From assembly GCA_022702705.1 (NCBI GenBank), contig CM040432.1, positions 48,448,540-48,512,539 of the forward strand: a stretch of 64,000 nucleotides of DNA, given 5' to 3'. Each line of letters starts with the position of its first letter. Position 1 is the first letter of the stretch. The translations under genes and the position numbers were made by a program. The DNA is from Papilionanthe hookeriana x Papilionanthe teres (Eukaryota > Streptophyta > Magnoliopsida > Asparagales > Orchidaceae). This document shows, piece by piece, positions 32,169-44,599 of this stretch. The notes under the pieces are model-generated. The model did no database searches and was not told the DNA's origin. It saw only the letters and a program-made list of their open reading frames with translations.

Positions 32169-34013
32169 TGACCCTCGATCCGAGCAATGCACCAAAATCT
32201 TGGTTTGCAATCGCCAAACAATGCAGTAATTTATGCTATCAAAAATATGTTATAGCCAATACTTTGACTCGAAATAATAATAGTGGCTAGTGTATATAAA
32301 TATAATTTTATGGAAAATATTTTACACACTAGGGGTACTACGCAAGTATACGTATCGCTTCAAGTAATATAGGGCTTTAAATAAAGACTCCAGTATTGAT
32401 CCCACGAGCAGGATTATAGATTTTTTTTAAAATATTTTGATTTTATTTTTATGTATTTCTTTTAAGTTAAAAAGTTGATATTTAATTTACTAGATGCAAA
32501 AATAAAGCAGTAATAAAGTAAAGATTGACGTAAATAAAAATAAGCAAACAACTTTCTTCCTTTCAATTAATCCAAGACTTTTTAGATAATGTAATATTCG
32601 TGGAGAATATAAATTTATGGTATTGTGCCAAATAGAAGCATTCATATTCTTTACCTTCACTCGATAAGTATAAAGAACATTAGCTAATCTATAGATCGAG
32701 TCTGGATGTATTGTTAGTAGAATGGGTTAATCTAGGCTCACACTACTAGATGTCCGAGGGTGGCTATGGTCGGCCCTACTAGTGACCCTTTCCTTCTCTA
32801 TAAACCAAATTACAAGAATTTAGCCTATCACTCTAAAAACTTATCAATTATATGCCTATTAAATAATATCTTCCTATTTATTTGCACTTCACCTTGAATA
32901 ACCTTCGCAAGGCCTTCGACTACCCAAGGATTCATGTGATATCTACTGGTTTAAGAATTCATCTCCTTCTAGGTCTCAAAACTCTTTAACATATTTTAAC
33001 AATTTAAATGGCCAATTTAAATAGTAAATTAAGATCTGGTATTAATATCATTATAATGTTTAAAATATATATATTTTTTTTAATTCTCCAACGAATTTTA
33101 TATTATCTTATTTATCTTTTCATAATTGAAAGGAGAAAGTAAAGTAACTACTCAGAACACATTGAATTTAAACAACAAAACATATAAATAAAACTTAGAA
33201 TCAAAATACAAATACTTATCTCAAGTTATTCACCAACTGAACCTCTGAATCCTTCTGACTCCAAAGTAAATAGACTTCAAAAGCACCGACTCTTCAAATA
33301 CTCTTAATACAAACTCTAAAATACACTCACTAAATAATAAAAGAAATAATAAATATGACCCTTAAAATATTTCTCTAATTTCTCTCTCTAAATGGATCTA
33401 TGGGGCTAAGTTGGGCGTTGGTGGTTTTTGGTTTGATTGTGGGCTTTTGGGCATTTTTTTCTGAAGGAGTAGCCTCCTATTTATAGGCTTCAAGAGTTGC
33501 CTTGAGGTACCTCTTCAAAATGTGTCTATGTTTAATGAATCTTCTAGAAGGTGTGTCTAGCGCCTAGGCGCCGGAATCTGGCGCCTAGGCGCTGGACTCT
33601 GCGTCCAGTTCTTAACACCTCTTCGCGATCCTAACCATTTCCAAGCGTCCAAATACAATGTATCACATGTCCTATAATCCAGGAATAACTGTCAATCTTC
33701 TAGATGATCCAATAACCGCTAACACCGTCAAAATAACCTTCCAAAAGTCGTCAAAAATCTTACAGAATTCTGTATCGAACTGGCGCTTAGGCGCCGGATT
33801 CTGGCGCCTAGGCGCCAGACCAATCATTTTGATAATTTTGCATTTTTTGCTCCATTTTTGCTCCTTTTTGCTCCTTTTTCATCTTTTTTTACTTCTTAGA
33901 CATTTTTGCATCACCTACATCCAAAACACAAAAATACCTTTCATTAAAGCATAATATCCTTAAAAATTTGATAAAAATCAAGGCATAAAAATAGGTATTT
34001 TTTTCATGGATCA
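32169..34013 (-). repeat. 5' LTR of element C
   Basis: 1845 bp. On the minus strand it runs from TGATCCATGAAAAA (34013) to GAGGGTCA (32169). It pairs with 3405-5272. Palindrome units lie at 33560-33594 and 33781-33817 and the TATA box at 33478-33485. Confidence 0.92.
33478..33485 (-). promoter_or_regulatory. TATA box of C 5' LTR
   Basis: Minus-strand TATAAATA in GCCTATAAATAGGAGGC, the promoter position for transcription of element C leftward. Confidence 0.62.
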
Positions 34014-34018
34014 GTTGT
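34014..34018. repeat. Target-site duplication of element C (right)
   Basis: GTTGT, the partner of 3400-3404. Confidence 0.92.
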
Positions 34019-34689
34019 CTAAAAATTAAAATTTAACTAATTAAATTAACAATTTAAGAAATAAATTTGACATTATTTCTCTTGCAAAAACAAATTTAAA
34101 AACAAATCTGACACTGTTTTCTTACAGGATTGTTGAATACATAAGACATGTTCTTTGACATAACTTTGCATGTTATTAGGGTGTGCAAACTTTGTTTTGC
34201 AGGACAACATTTTGAAGAAGAGACAATGAACTTCAAAACAAAATGACATCAACAAAAACAAACAACCAAAACAAAACAACATAACCAAAACAAAACAAAA
34301 CAACGACAACAAAATGACAACAGCAAAATTAAACAAAAATGACAAAACAAAACAAAACCAAACATTTAGGATACTACGTGACACTTAGAAACATATTAAC
34401 CTTAGGATTAAACATTTACGCTTCTTTTCTTGATCTTGAAAATTAAAAATTTCTTAGAGAAATGTTAATGTTAATCAATATTTTCTTAGGTAGCCCTAAT
34501 TATCTAAAATGTAATTAACTATAGGATCTCCCTCCTATAGAAGAAGAAAGAACTCAAAATAGGTAAAATACCTTAATGTTTGGTTATTATATTTTTCATG
34601 TTCTTTTCCTTATATGAGAATTAATGCGGCAGACTTTATATATGCAAGAATGTATGAACTCAAATTTATATATGTTTATAATGATTTTG
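34019..34689. other. Unassigned flank with (CAAAA)n-like tract
   Basis: AT-rich and without a gene. Between about 34225 and 34365 the plus strand is a low-complexity series of CAAAA and ACAAC units. An open frame on the other strand there is only a translation of the simple repeat. The target sequence interrupted by element C resumes here from 3399. Confidence 0.5.
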
Positions 34690-35490
34690 TAAAGTCCGAG
34701 CACTCAACGCAAGTATACATATCGTATCAAGTAATACAGGGCTCTAATAGAGTCCTGGTTATCGATCCTACAGGGAAGTACGAATTAGAAGAACGTGTTT
34801 CACAATAGATAATGTAGCACTGAAATCTGATACTCAAATTACACTTAAAGTTTACTACTTACTTCTACTACCACTATGCAGAAAACAATAATAATCAATC
34901 AAACAACAATTGCTTCTAATAACTTTGACAACAGAATTAACTAACAGACACACTAAACTATGTATTTGAAAGGTTTTTATAATATGAGAAAAGTATTTTT
35001 CCTCTTGCAATGAGAATATGATGTGTGGATTGATATGGAATAAATATATATGTTACTGTGCCAAATAGGAGCATAAATGTTTCTTTACCCTTAAAAGAGT
35101 ACCCCCTCTTCTAAGCATGAAAACAACATTTACATATCCTAAGTTTAGTCACTAAATATAAGGCTTGGCTGGGAGGATACCGGCTCTCACTTCGAAGCTC
35201 CCACTCACCCTTCACCTGAAGGCTAACTGTCGAGTTTAGTTACTAAGCTTAGAACCAATTTGGGAATCTCAGCCTGTCACCCTGAAACTTACAAATTAAA
35301 GTCCATCAAAACACATTTCCCTATTTATTTGCACTCAATTTCCATGAACTACGCAATTCATCCATGGAAATTGAATGGATTCTTTATTATTGTTGTAAGA
35401 CACTAAATCCTTTTAGAATTAATGTTCAACAACATATTTTAACAATTTAATTGGCCAAATCAAAAAGTAAATTAAGTTCGAAATGAAAAA
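34690..35490 (-). repeat. Partial LTR of element D
   Basis: Related to 32300-33050 in C. Shared landmarks are 'gcaagtatac...tatc...tcaagtaata...agggct' near 34710, the 'tgccaaatag' word near 35060, and 'aacatattttaacaattta' near 35430. It stops at about 35490 where protease sequence begins, so the rest of the LTR and the 3' half of the element are deleted. Confidence 0.7.
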
Positions 35491-35493
35491 CCA

Positions 35494-36959
35494 TCACAAT
35501 TTCTTCAATACAATAAAATCCACAGGAAAGATAAATTTATCCACTTTCACTAATACATCTTCCACCACTCCTTTAAGGTAAGTAATGGAACGATCTGCCA
35601 ACTGAAGAGTCACAGATGTAGGAGAAATTTCTCCTATTCCCATCCTTTTGAAAGTTGATAAAGGCATAAGATTAATACTAGCTCCCAGATCACATAAGGC
35701 TTTTCCGAAAAAATTTTCACCTATAGCACACGGAATAGTGAAACTACCAAGATCTTTAAGTTTTTCAGGAAGCTTCTTCTGCATAATTGTACTACACTTT
35801 CCGCAAAGTGCAACAGTTTCATGATCTGTAAACTTTCTTTTCTTTCTCAGGATATCCTTCATAAACTTGGCATAGTCAGGTATCTATTCTAATTCTTCAA
35901 CAAAAGGAATATTTATCCTTAATTTCTTAAGGATCTCCAAAAATTTTCCAAATCCATTATCCCTGTTTTGTTTCTTCAATCTTTGAGGATATGGAGGTGG
36001 TGGTTTTTCAACAGTTATCTTCATTGGCTCAAGAGGATAATCCAGGTTTGAATAAATCTTGTTTGAACCTTCTTCGATTTCCACCTTCTCCTTTTCTGTT
36101 TCAAATTTTTTTTGCACTATAGTTTCCAATTCTTTTCCACTCCTTAATTGAATAGCCTTAAGTTGTTCCTTGTTTTGATCTTTTGGATTGATCTCAACAT
36201 TACTTGGAAGTGTTCCAGAAGGTCTATTACTATGTGTAGTGAAAATATGTCCCAATTGATTTTCAATACTTTTCATAGCAACACCTTGAGCTTGTAATTG
36301 ATTTCCAATATTCAGAATCATTTCTTCAGTAGACAACTTCTTATCCTTAAATTAAGGGTTACTATTGAATCCAGGAGGATAAGATTGTCTAAAATTGTCA
36401 TTTCCTTGATTGTTCAAATTTCCAATTGGATTTATAGAACTGTTACCCCAATGTGGGTTAACATTGGCATTGCTATTATTCCAATTGAATTTTGGGTGAT
36501 TTTTCCAACCAGGATTACAATAATTCGAATAAGGATTGTTAGGTCTATTAATAACATTTAAAGTCTCATAAGGTGTTTGAGATTCTGTTATCTGTCCAAA
36601 TGAATTTTCCTCTAACACTTAGGGTGGTTGAGAATAATTCATCCCATATTGATCTATTTTCTTAGAAATGGTTGCAATTTGAGAAACTACCATAGTCAAC
36701 ATATCTGAATTATGAACACTAGCTACTCTCTTAGAATTTACCCGTTCAGAGGGCCATTGAAAATTATTAGTAGTCATTTCTTCAATTAATGCATATGCTT
36801 CATCAAAAGGTTTTGACATTAATGATCCACCAGCGATAGCATCTATAATAGATCTTAATGATCCCACTAATCCATTATAAAATGTTTGAATTATTAACCA
36901 ATCCGGTAAAGCATGATGTGGGCACTTCCTAAGAAGATCTTTAAATCTATCTCAAGCTT
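35494..36959 (-). pseudogene. Gag-protease relic of element D
   Basis: A single minus-strand frame from the A2 junction to 35494, with stops near 36619, 36352 and 35884 and no frameshift between 36867 and 35494. In order it encodes gag core (FYNGL region, then GSLRSIIDAIAGGSLMSKPF, EEMTTNNFQW), the YCNPGWKNHPKFNWN motif, PPPPYPQRLKKQ, and protease (DYAKFMKDILRKK, ALCDLGASINLMP, VTLQLADRSITYLKG). It breaks off at FPVDFIVL, before the ILGRPFL motif, where the LTR fragment follows. Two of the three stops stand where B has CAA or CAG, so they are C-to-T changes. Confidence 0.85.
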
Positions 36960-39900
36960 TATCGGCATATTTTAGGTTATCTGTTGTATTTTTGAAAAGG
37001 GTCACCAAACAGAAGTTGTTGGCGAATTTTTAATTTTAAATTTAATTTAAATATATATATAGTTTAAAAGATAACATTTGATTTTGAAAGTAATTTTAAG
37101 TTTAAAAGTTTTAAGATATGAAATCAAACCGATCTCACATCCCAAATAGTTTATATAAACGAGCACCGCACCACAAACTGTATATCTATCCCGGAGAATA
37201 GACACACTGCTTGATGAAGGGGCTCGATTAAATAAACTAGAAGGTTTGTGACATCCGTTTGGTCTGCGAACCAATTTTATAAGCCGACAAGTTCCCCTGC
37301 TTAATATAAAGGAATTAAGCGGGGTTTATATTACCTGGGTTCTTAAAGTTCCCTATAAGGGCAAGCCCCTATAGTTAATTACATCTTAAATGTCTCGAGA
37401 CACTTAAGAAAACTCTCGATAATGATCAGTGGTTTTGCTCTCAAGAATTACAAAGTTTAAGGTTTTCAAAGCATTTGAATTTTGGAATTTTCAACAGGGA
37501 TTAGCTCAAATTTGGAACAGTTTATTTTGAGAATCCAAAGGAAGAGAAGTAGGAGAAGCTGAGGATCAAGAGGAATCTTGGCAACTTCCCAAACTATCCT
37601 ATTGTTTGGCTCGGATTCAAGAAAATCCTAAAATTATCTGATATTTCAATCTTGCCAATTTTAATTAATTAGGACTTATATTTGTATGACACAGTCATGC
37701 AAATAGCCTCGAAGATGTGAGGGTTTATGTCGTACCAAACGACTACCTCGGAGTCCTAAGACCGGTTAGGGCTTAATTTACATAACATTATTATGCAAAC
37801 GCCTAACGAAGAGTTGAGGATTTATGTTGCACTAGGCAAACTACCTCGAAATCCTATGGCTTTGTTGTTTAATTCTAAGAAATGTTTTGTTGAAGTAGAG
37901 TTGAGTTTTGATGATGACGATGGCCGAGCTGCCCACCATGCTCCGAGCTCCTTGTTGTTGCAGAGGTTTAGTTTTAGAAGTCATAAATCAAGAGATGAGA
38001 GAAGTGTTTTGGTTTAGAGAGAATCTTAAAATCCAAGTGTTTTTAATATTTTTATTAAAACAAATCTTAAAGTTGTTTAAACAGAACCGATTAAGATCCC
38101 ACGGTTCCGTCATCCCGGCATCGTTATTTTCATCGAATTCACTTAGTCCAGATGAATTTGCTAAACTCAACTGAATGAGTTCAACACTTTCATTTAGACC
38201 GTGGGAAATCCCATTAGCAACACGTGGGTTACATCATCCGAGGTATTCCCGATCATTCAACGAAACGTTTTAATTTAGTTGCAATTGTGATTTTGGTTGT
38301 TCTGTTTGTGATTAAATTTTGAGTTGTTTTATATTTTAAAATGTTGTGGCGGTAATTTTTATCTTGTAATGACTTTTAATTTAGTTTTGGTTTCAGTTCA
38401 GGGACTATCCTAAAGGTTTTGGTTTTCATGCAACAGTTTATCATGCAAGAAAAGCAAAGTGCATTGTAATAAAGTAAATTGCAATAAAATAAAAGCGTAC
38501 CTGGAGGGTCTTCCCGTCATCTCAAGCTGCACTTAAAACACATGTTAAGGCATTTAAATATTTCAACAAGTACCTAGGTAAAGCTAAGGGAAAGGTTTTG
38601 GTTGTCTACCAAAGTCCTAATCCTATATCTAGTCATCTCCTATGACGTCTAGGTTCTTGTATTTTGGTTTAAGGATGATTTTCTTCATCAAAGAACAATT
38701 AAGTTCAATTGTTCTTATAAACATCCTATCATATTGAGGAAGTGCTTAAGACGAGTCTTAAACAACTTTTCAATATCTCTAGGATTGTTTTAAGTCCAAG
38801 GGAGTTTAATTATACAAGTGAATTAATCATCCAGGAGTTTAAGTTTTGTTCTCTTGCTCAGTGAACTAGGACATTTAAATATCCTATAAGTGAAGTAACT
38901 CTTCACTTGATACCTCATTTAAGAGTTATAATAATAAGAGCTTTAAAAGGGCAAATCAACTTATTAGGTATTTTAATGATTTAAACTTATTGATTTAATT
39001 TTAATTTTGACTTAATTATAAAAAATTAGTTTAAGTTTGGAATAGTGTTCAAGTTATTTTAGATTTAATTCTTAATGATTTCATTTAGGTTTGTTGTTAA
39101 ATGATTTTAATTTAATTTAATTAAATTTAATTTTAATTCAATTAATTTTAATTTTAATTTAATTTGATTTGATGTTAATTTAATTTAATTTAATTTAATT
39201 TAATTTGATTCAATTTAATTTTAATTTAATTTTAATTTTAATTTAATTTAATTTTAATTTTAATTTAATTTAATTTTAATTTAATTTAATTTTAATTTGG
39301 ATTATTATTGTAATTTTTTTTTAATTAAGAATTAAGTATTATTGAAGTGATTTATTTAGGGATTTTTAAATTAAAGAATAAATATCCTCTTAATAATATC
39401 CCTACTTCAATAATTCCAATTTCCATCATTTTCCCAAATTTCAATTAATTAATTAATTAAAGTTTATTTTAATTATTTTTGTTTTAAATGGTTAGTAGGT
39501 TTCTACCCTCAATCATTTAAGTTTCAATCATCCAAAATTAGTTTAAAATCAAATATTTTACCCTTCCCTTTTTGATTGATCCTAAAATTTTAATTAAAGG
39601 TTGAAATTTTTAATTACCATTTTGCCCTTCAAGCTTAATAATTATATAACTCACTAAATTAAGCTCAAATGAACTTGAAATTTTTATGTAACCTCACTTA
39701 CATGTCAATTAAGACTTTAGAGGAGAAAATGTGATTTTTCTGTTTTTTTTTTAATTTATTTATGTAATTATTTTTAATGGAAAATAGGGGATTTCAAGGA
39801 AAATTCAATAACATGACCAAGGAAATGTTTCTGTCCTTAAGAAAATTATGGGATATTACTAATGACCAGAGGACCATTTGGACCAATTTTGGTGATTTTT

Positions 39901-42900
39901 TGAATTATATTTTATTTATTAGAATTATTTTGACTTTTGGAGTATTAATTAATTTTAAAATAAAATTAAAGTTGAAAAATGGATTTTATATTTTTCTTAA
40001 ATCTCTCTGACCTCAAGGAGTTCAGAGAAATAAATTTTGTATTTTTCTGATTTTTCTTTGATTTATTAGAATTATTTTAGTGAAAAGGTTGGAAAATACA
40101 TATTTTAATATTAAAAATTACATTAAGCCTTTAAAATTCAATATCTTATCCTAGGGGCTTAAGAAAAATATTTGGTTTGTTCCTAAGTGATTAGAATTCA
40201 AAATGTGACATTTTGGTGATTTTTAATATTTTTATGATTTTTATTATTTTTTAATTATTAAAAATATTAAAATAATGATAAAAATCAACATTTTTAGAAA
40301 GTTACAATTTTAATTTTCCTAAGTTCCTCTGATATCAGAGAAGCTCCAAAACCATTTTTGTGAATTTTTGAAAAGTATTTTGTCAGTTATGAATTTTTAA
40401 AGTTTAATTTTACCCATTTTGCTTAAGAGGCTTAATCAACCCATTTGGTGGGGTTAATCAAGTCCAATTGACTTTAAATTTTTATGTGATGTTCCTCAGA
40501 TCCTAAGGATCAGTGGAGAATTGTTTTCAAGTTAATTTGATGTATAGTTAACCCTAATTAATTAAAGTTCAATTTTGGGTGTTTAGACTAATTAGGGTTA
40601 TTCCAAGTGAATTAACTCAAAACTAATTTTTCCTAGGTTCCTTTGGTCATAAGAAACATCATCAAATTTTCCTAGAATTTATTTCTCAACATGCTAATTA
40701 TTGGAATTAAAATACTCAAAACAGTAACATGCAATTGAAAATTCAATAACTTCTCATAGGGATGGCCTCTGACGTTGGAAAATTCAGGGAATGTTTCCAA
40801 GTTCAGAGGCTTTAAAAGCCCTATGGTCTCATGCCATGGTGAATTCCTATATGCATGGAGAATTGAAATAGTGCAGAGAGTAAAAAAATTATTAAAAATA
40901 AAATACTTGATGAAATGATCTGATTTCTTTTCCACATTATTCTCCTCTGTTCACTGAGCAAGAAGGTATTTTTATTTTATTTTTAGGATTTTTCTACACA
41001 AAGTTATGGATTTTCTAAGTTCTGGTAATTAAATAAATCCATAAAATCCTATTTTTCTACTTATCCGAATCGGCGCCGCGTCATCCTTAGCATATCCGAA
41101 CAGCCACGCGGTGCTTTCTGGTTCGACGCCGCCATCCGACTCAGCGCTCCAGGGGCCCGCGGTTCATGTACCATCGCGTTGTCCGGCTCGATCCCGACCG
41201 TCCGCTCGATACACGCTCGATCCGACGGCTCCCAGTCATCGTCTACGACTGGTGTGAACCCGTGACCGTCCACACTAAAACACTAAGATCTCACTCAATA
41301 CTTAACGAATTTTTGTGTTCTTGTGCTCTATGGATTCGTCTTGAAGAGACGAATACATCTATACGGTGATCATGCATTGAAATTAAGGTATTTGAAATGG
41401 AGAATGTTCGAAGCTCGGGAAGAAGAGAGAGTTCATACCTTTGCTCGTAGAAGTAAAGCTTCGATCTGAGAGTTGTGTCACGTTCGATTGGGTCCAAGCA
41501 AGCTCCAGATGAAGTCCCTTGGCCTGGTGAATTGCCTAGGTACAAAAGTGACCACAGCCGATCACAAAGCATGGAGGCTGGAGCAACTGGGTGGCCTGGA
41601 GAAAGGGCTTTCACTGGGGAACTTCTCCTCTTGGTCTGGTGAAGGTGTAGGACCAATCAATTTGGAGATTGGCTCACTGTGGTGAAGTGTCCTATTTTTT
41701 GGTGGAATTTGGACACTGAAATTGAGCTCTGTTAATGGGGATTAAGGCAAATGGACACTAGAACTCAATTGCTCTAAGTGTGGGGAGTGGTCTGGGACAA
41801 TTTTGGCAGAGTTTCAGTAGGTTTGTTTCAGCACCTCTTCCATGGCCGAGAGAGGTGGGGTTTAAATAGAGCTGGCTGGAGGCTCTCCCGGGGGAGTTAG
41901 GGGCTTGGGATCGACCTGCTCGGTGAGGAGAAGAACGAGCCATGGTGGCCATTGGGCATGGGGCAACTCAGCAGGTGAGAATTCCAAGCTTGGGCTCACA
42001 TGGGAGCTCTCGGGTGTGGTGTTTTCCGGTGGCCTAGGTGGCTGGCCGGCAGGCATGGTTCACCCTCAGGGTCAGGAGGTCCAGGGCTGGGGTTTAGTGT
42101 AGGGAATTGGCAATGGCCATGTGTAAAGTGTTTGAATCAAAGTGGAATGGTGTAAGGGTGTATTTTGGCTAATTTTGGTCAAATGTATGGATTGGGCTAG
42201 GTGCACCTCCCCATGGCTAGTTTGGGCTGAAGAGAAAGTGGTTTAGGTCAGCTTAATTAGTGGGGAAAGGTCACCATCCAAGTACAATTAAGTTTAAGCA
42301 AGGTTTAGTGGAGTCATGGAAGTGGCTAATCCCCTTAAGGGAATATGGAAAGAGCCTCCTCCTCTTGCCATCTTGGGTATGTTGGGTGTCCAAGGCTTTC
42401 ATGGCTCCCATGTGGCTCATGCATGGCTTCATGGCTCCATTTGGCTTGGGAAAAGTTAAGTCAACTTTCATGAGGAAGGATTTTGTGATTTTTCGGCATT
42501 TTGGTGAGAGTTGTCATGAGGTTTGATTTGGAATGGTTTGATGATGAATTTGAAAGTTAGGGAAGGTTTTAATTGGAATGGATTATGAAGTGTAATGTCA
42601 TGTGGGCATTAGAGTCAAATTTGGGCCTTTGAAATTATTTTAGGAGTGGGCTTTTTTAGGAAGGCTTAAGGAAGTGGGCCTTAGGTTTGAAAATAAATTT
42701 ATGGATGGGAATTTTGTAAAGGATTGGGCCAAACAAATGTTGGGTTTATTTTAGGGATGTGCCATGATTGATTTGAAGCAATTTTGAGGTGGTTTGGGTT
42801 TGAATTGGGTTGGATTTGGGCTTCTTTGGTAAAGGGGCCAATATAGGTCAAATTGGGCTAATTTGGGCCAATGTTGGGCTAGGGTTGAAATTGATGTAAA

Positions 42901-44223
42901 ATTAATGTTGGGAAATGTTTATGGGGGTGTTACAAATAGGTTTCAACTTTGGTTGGGTTTTGATTTTGGGATTTGGGCCCATTTGGGTTAGGTTTGGGTG
43001 TAGGCCCATTTAACGAATTTTGGGTTTGGGTTGAATTTGAGTAAGGTTTGGGTCCAAATTTTGGGCAAATCATGTTAGTGTTTTGTTTCTGGGGATGCTA
43101 GGAAGGTTTTAGAAAAGATTTGGATCAAATTGGGATTGAATTGGGTTGGTTTGAGGTAGGTTTAGGTCATGGGTCAAAATTGGGCCTTAAGCTTAAAAAT
43201 GAAGTTGGATTGACAATCAAATTGGGCTTGAATTTGGTCTAGATTGATATTGGGGATATTGAATTGAAGTTTAGAATTGAATTGGACCAAAATTGAGGTC
43301 AATTAGGGTGATTTGGTTTGACATTGGGTTCATTTAGGTTTAAAATGGGCTAAATTGGGGGTTTTGGTAAAAGTAGGGTAAATTGACAAAATTAGCCCAT
43401 GGTGTAGTTGGACAAAATGAAATTGGGAATATTTGGGATTTTCTGGAATTTTCTGGAAATTGTTGGAATTTTTGGATTTTTGGGTTAAAAAGGGTATTTT
43501 GGGTATTTGGAGTGTATTTTTGGAAATTTTAGTATATTTGGCTATGGATGATCAATTTGAGTGATGTGGCAATGTTTGGGATTGGTTTTGAGGAATTTTG
43601 GGTAATTTGGAGATTTTGGAAAATTTGGGCAATTTCAAGGGCTTTTGGTAGTTTGATGGGTGTAGGGTCCCCGGGTCAAAAATTGAAATTTTGGAAGAAT
43701 GAAGATTGATCAACTATGAGTGAAATGGAATCACTTTGATTGAGCCATGAAGCCATATTAAGCCCATATGAGCCATGAGAGGACTCATTGGAGGCATTCT
43801 CTATGTTGTTCATATCCCTCTTAACCAGGGGCTTAGGGGTTAAGGTCCATCCATATGAATTACCTACATGAGTCAGGGAGTCAAGTTGGGTATAGGTGTG
43901 GTTTTAGGATTTGGATTGTGTGTGTGAGAGTGTAGTGAGTGTGTAAGTCAACCCTCACCAGACCAGGCCACCCAGGGTAGTCCTAAGGCCAAAGAGTCCT
44001 ATAGGGAACTCATCCTTTAAACCTCCACATTCGATCTCAACCCTCTAGGTGATTAGGGGTCTACAATCAAGCTTGTGGGGTTTGCAGGGAGACAAGAAGT
44101 GGTTTAAATTTCTAAGGGATGGGTCCCAATTCTAGTCCTCTAAGATAGTCAAAGGAAAAGCCTAAGGCTAGATCCTAAACACTAAGGAGGGAGGAGAATA
44201 CCTCATCAAAAATGAGGTCAACA
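36960..44223 (-). repeat. 3' LTR of A2
   Basis: 7264 bp. The first dinucleotide is TA where the other copies have TG (TATCGGCAT at 36960). It ends GGTCAACA at 44223. It has the same block order as A1: head, TTTAA tract (39100-39300), AT-rich part, GC-rich island (41060-42080), G/T-rich block (42530-43700) and tail. It abuts the broken gag of element D on the left. Confidence 0.9.
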
Positions 44224-44599
44224 AATGGACCCCCAATAGGTGTGGTGTGCTGACGGAGCACACAGCGTGTATTGGCGTTGACCGAAGGGATCAACAAAAC
44301 CAACACAGATTCCCGAATGACAAACTTAGGACGAAGTAGAAGAATTTCCGTCGGGGAGTATCGGTATACTTCCAAGACCGGAGATTCCCGAACTCTCGCT
44401 GGGGAAAGGGAAAGGAGATGAATTACAAATCATATGATCTGGGGAATTCGATTTAGATTTCATTTCATGTTTAAGCTTTGATGTGTGAGTTTAGATTTTA
44501 GTTTGAGTTTTAATTTAGATTGAAGTTTAGTTTAAAATCAATTTGAGGAAATTTTGAATTTGAAATTTGGATTTGAAATGAGAATCGAAACCTAGGTTT
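44224..44599 (-). other. Polypurine tract and 3' region of A2
   Basis: Next to the LTR the minus strand reads CACCTATTGGGGGTCCATT, which serves as a plausible polypurine tract. The 18-bp word at 44226-44243 recurs inverted at 51781-51798. The rest (to 44599) is non-coding and leads into the tandem array. Confidence 0.55.

Larger units (their letters stand above)
3405..34013 (-). mobile_element. Element C: Athila-like Ty3/Gypsy retrotransposon, split by element B
   Basis: This is a minus-strand element with LTRs at 32169-34013 (5') and 3405-5272 (3'). The PBS is at 32145-32162, followed on the minus strand by gag, protease, RT-RNase H, integrase, a small coiled-coil ORF, an env-like ORF, a 3' untranslated region and a polypurine tract. 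Element B occupies 8608-25814 inside it. Without B the element is about 13.4 kb, in the usual range for full Athila elements. The TSD is GTTGT. The LTRs look about 93-95% alike by eye. Gag, pol and env-like frames all carry stops or frameshifts, so it cannot move unaided. Assignment to Athila rests on the RT motifs, the PBS type, and the env-like ORF placed after pol. Confidence 0.9.
34690..36959 (-). mobile_element. Element D: truncated Athila-like element
   Basis: Minus strand. An LTR piece (34690-35490) is joined directly to protease and gag (35491-36959). RT, integrase and everything else between protease and the 3' LTR is missing. On the right it is cut inside gag at 36959 by the LTR of A2. 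No TSD is recognisable. The LTR is clearly diverged from those of B and C although the landmark words are shared ('caagtatacatatcg', 'caagtaatacagggct', 'cttctaagcat'), so D is a separate subfamily. Confidence 0.78.

Noticed and set aside
32160..32260. Possible tRNA gene near the PBS sequences
   Set aside because: Only the short primer-site complement is present. No cloverleaf arms or A/B boxes were found around any PBS.
34073..34384. Hydrophobic, Phe/Leu-rich minus-strand frame resembling a membrane protein
   Set aside because: It is a translation of a (CAAAA)n-like low-complexity tract with no homologous copy.
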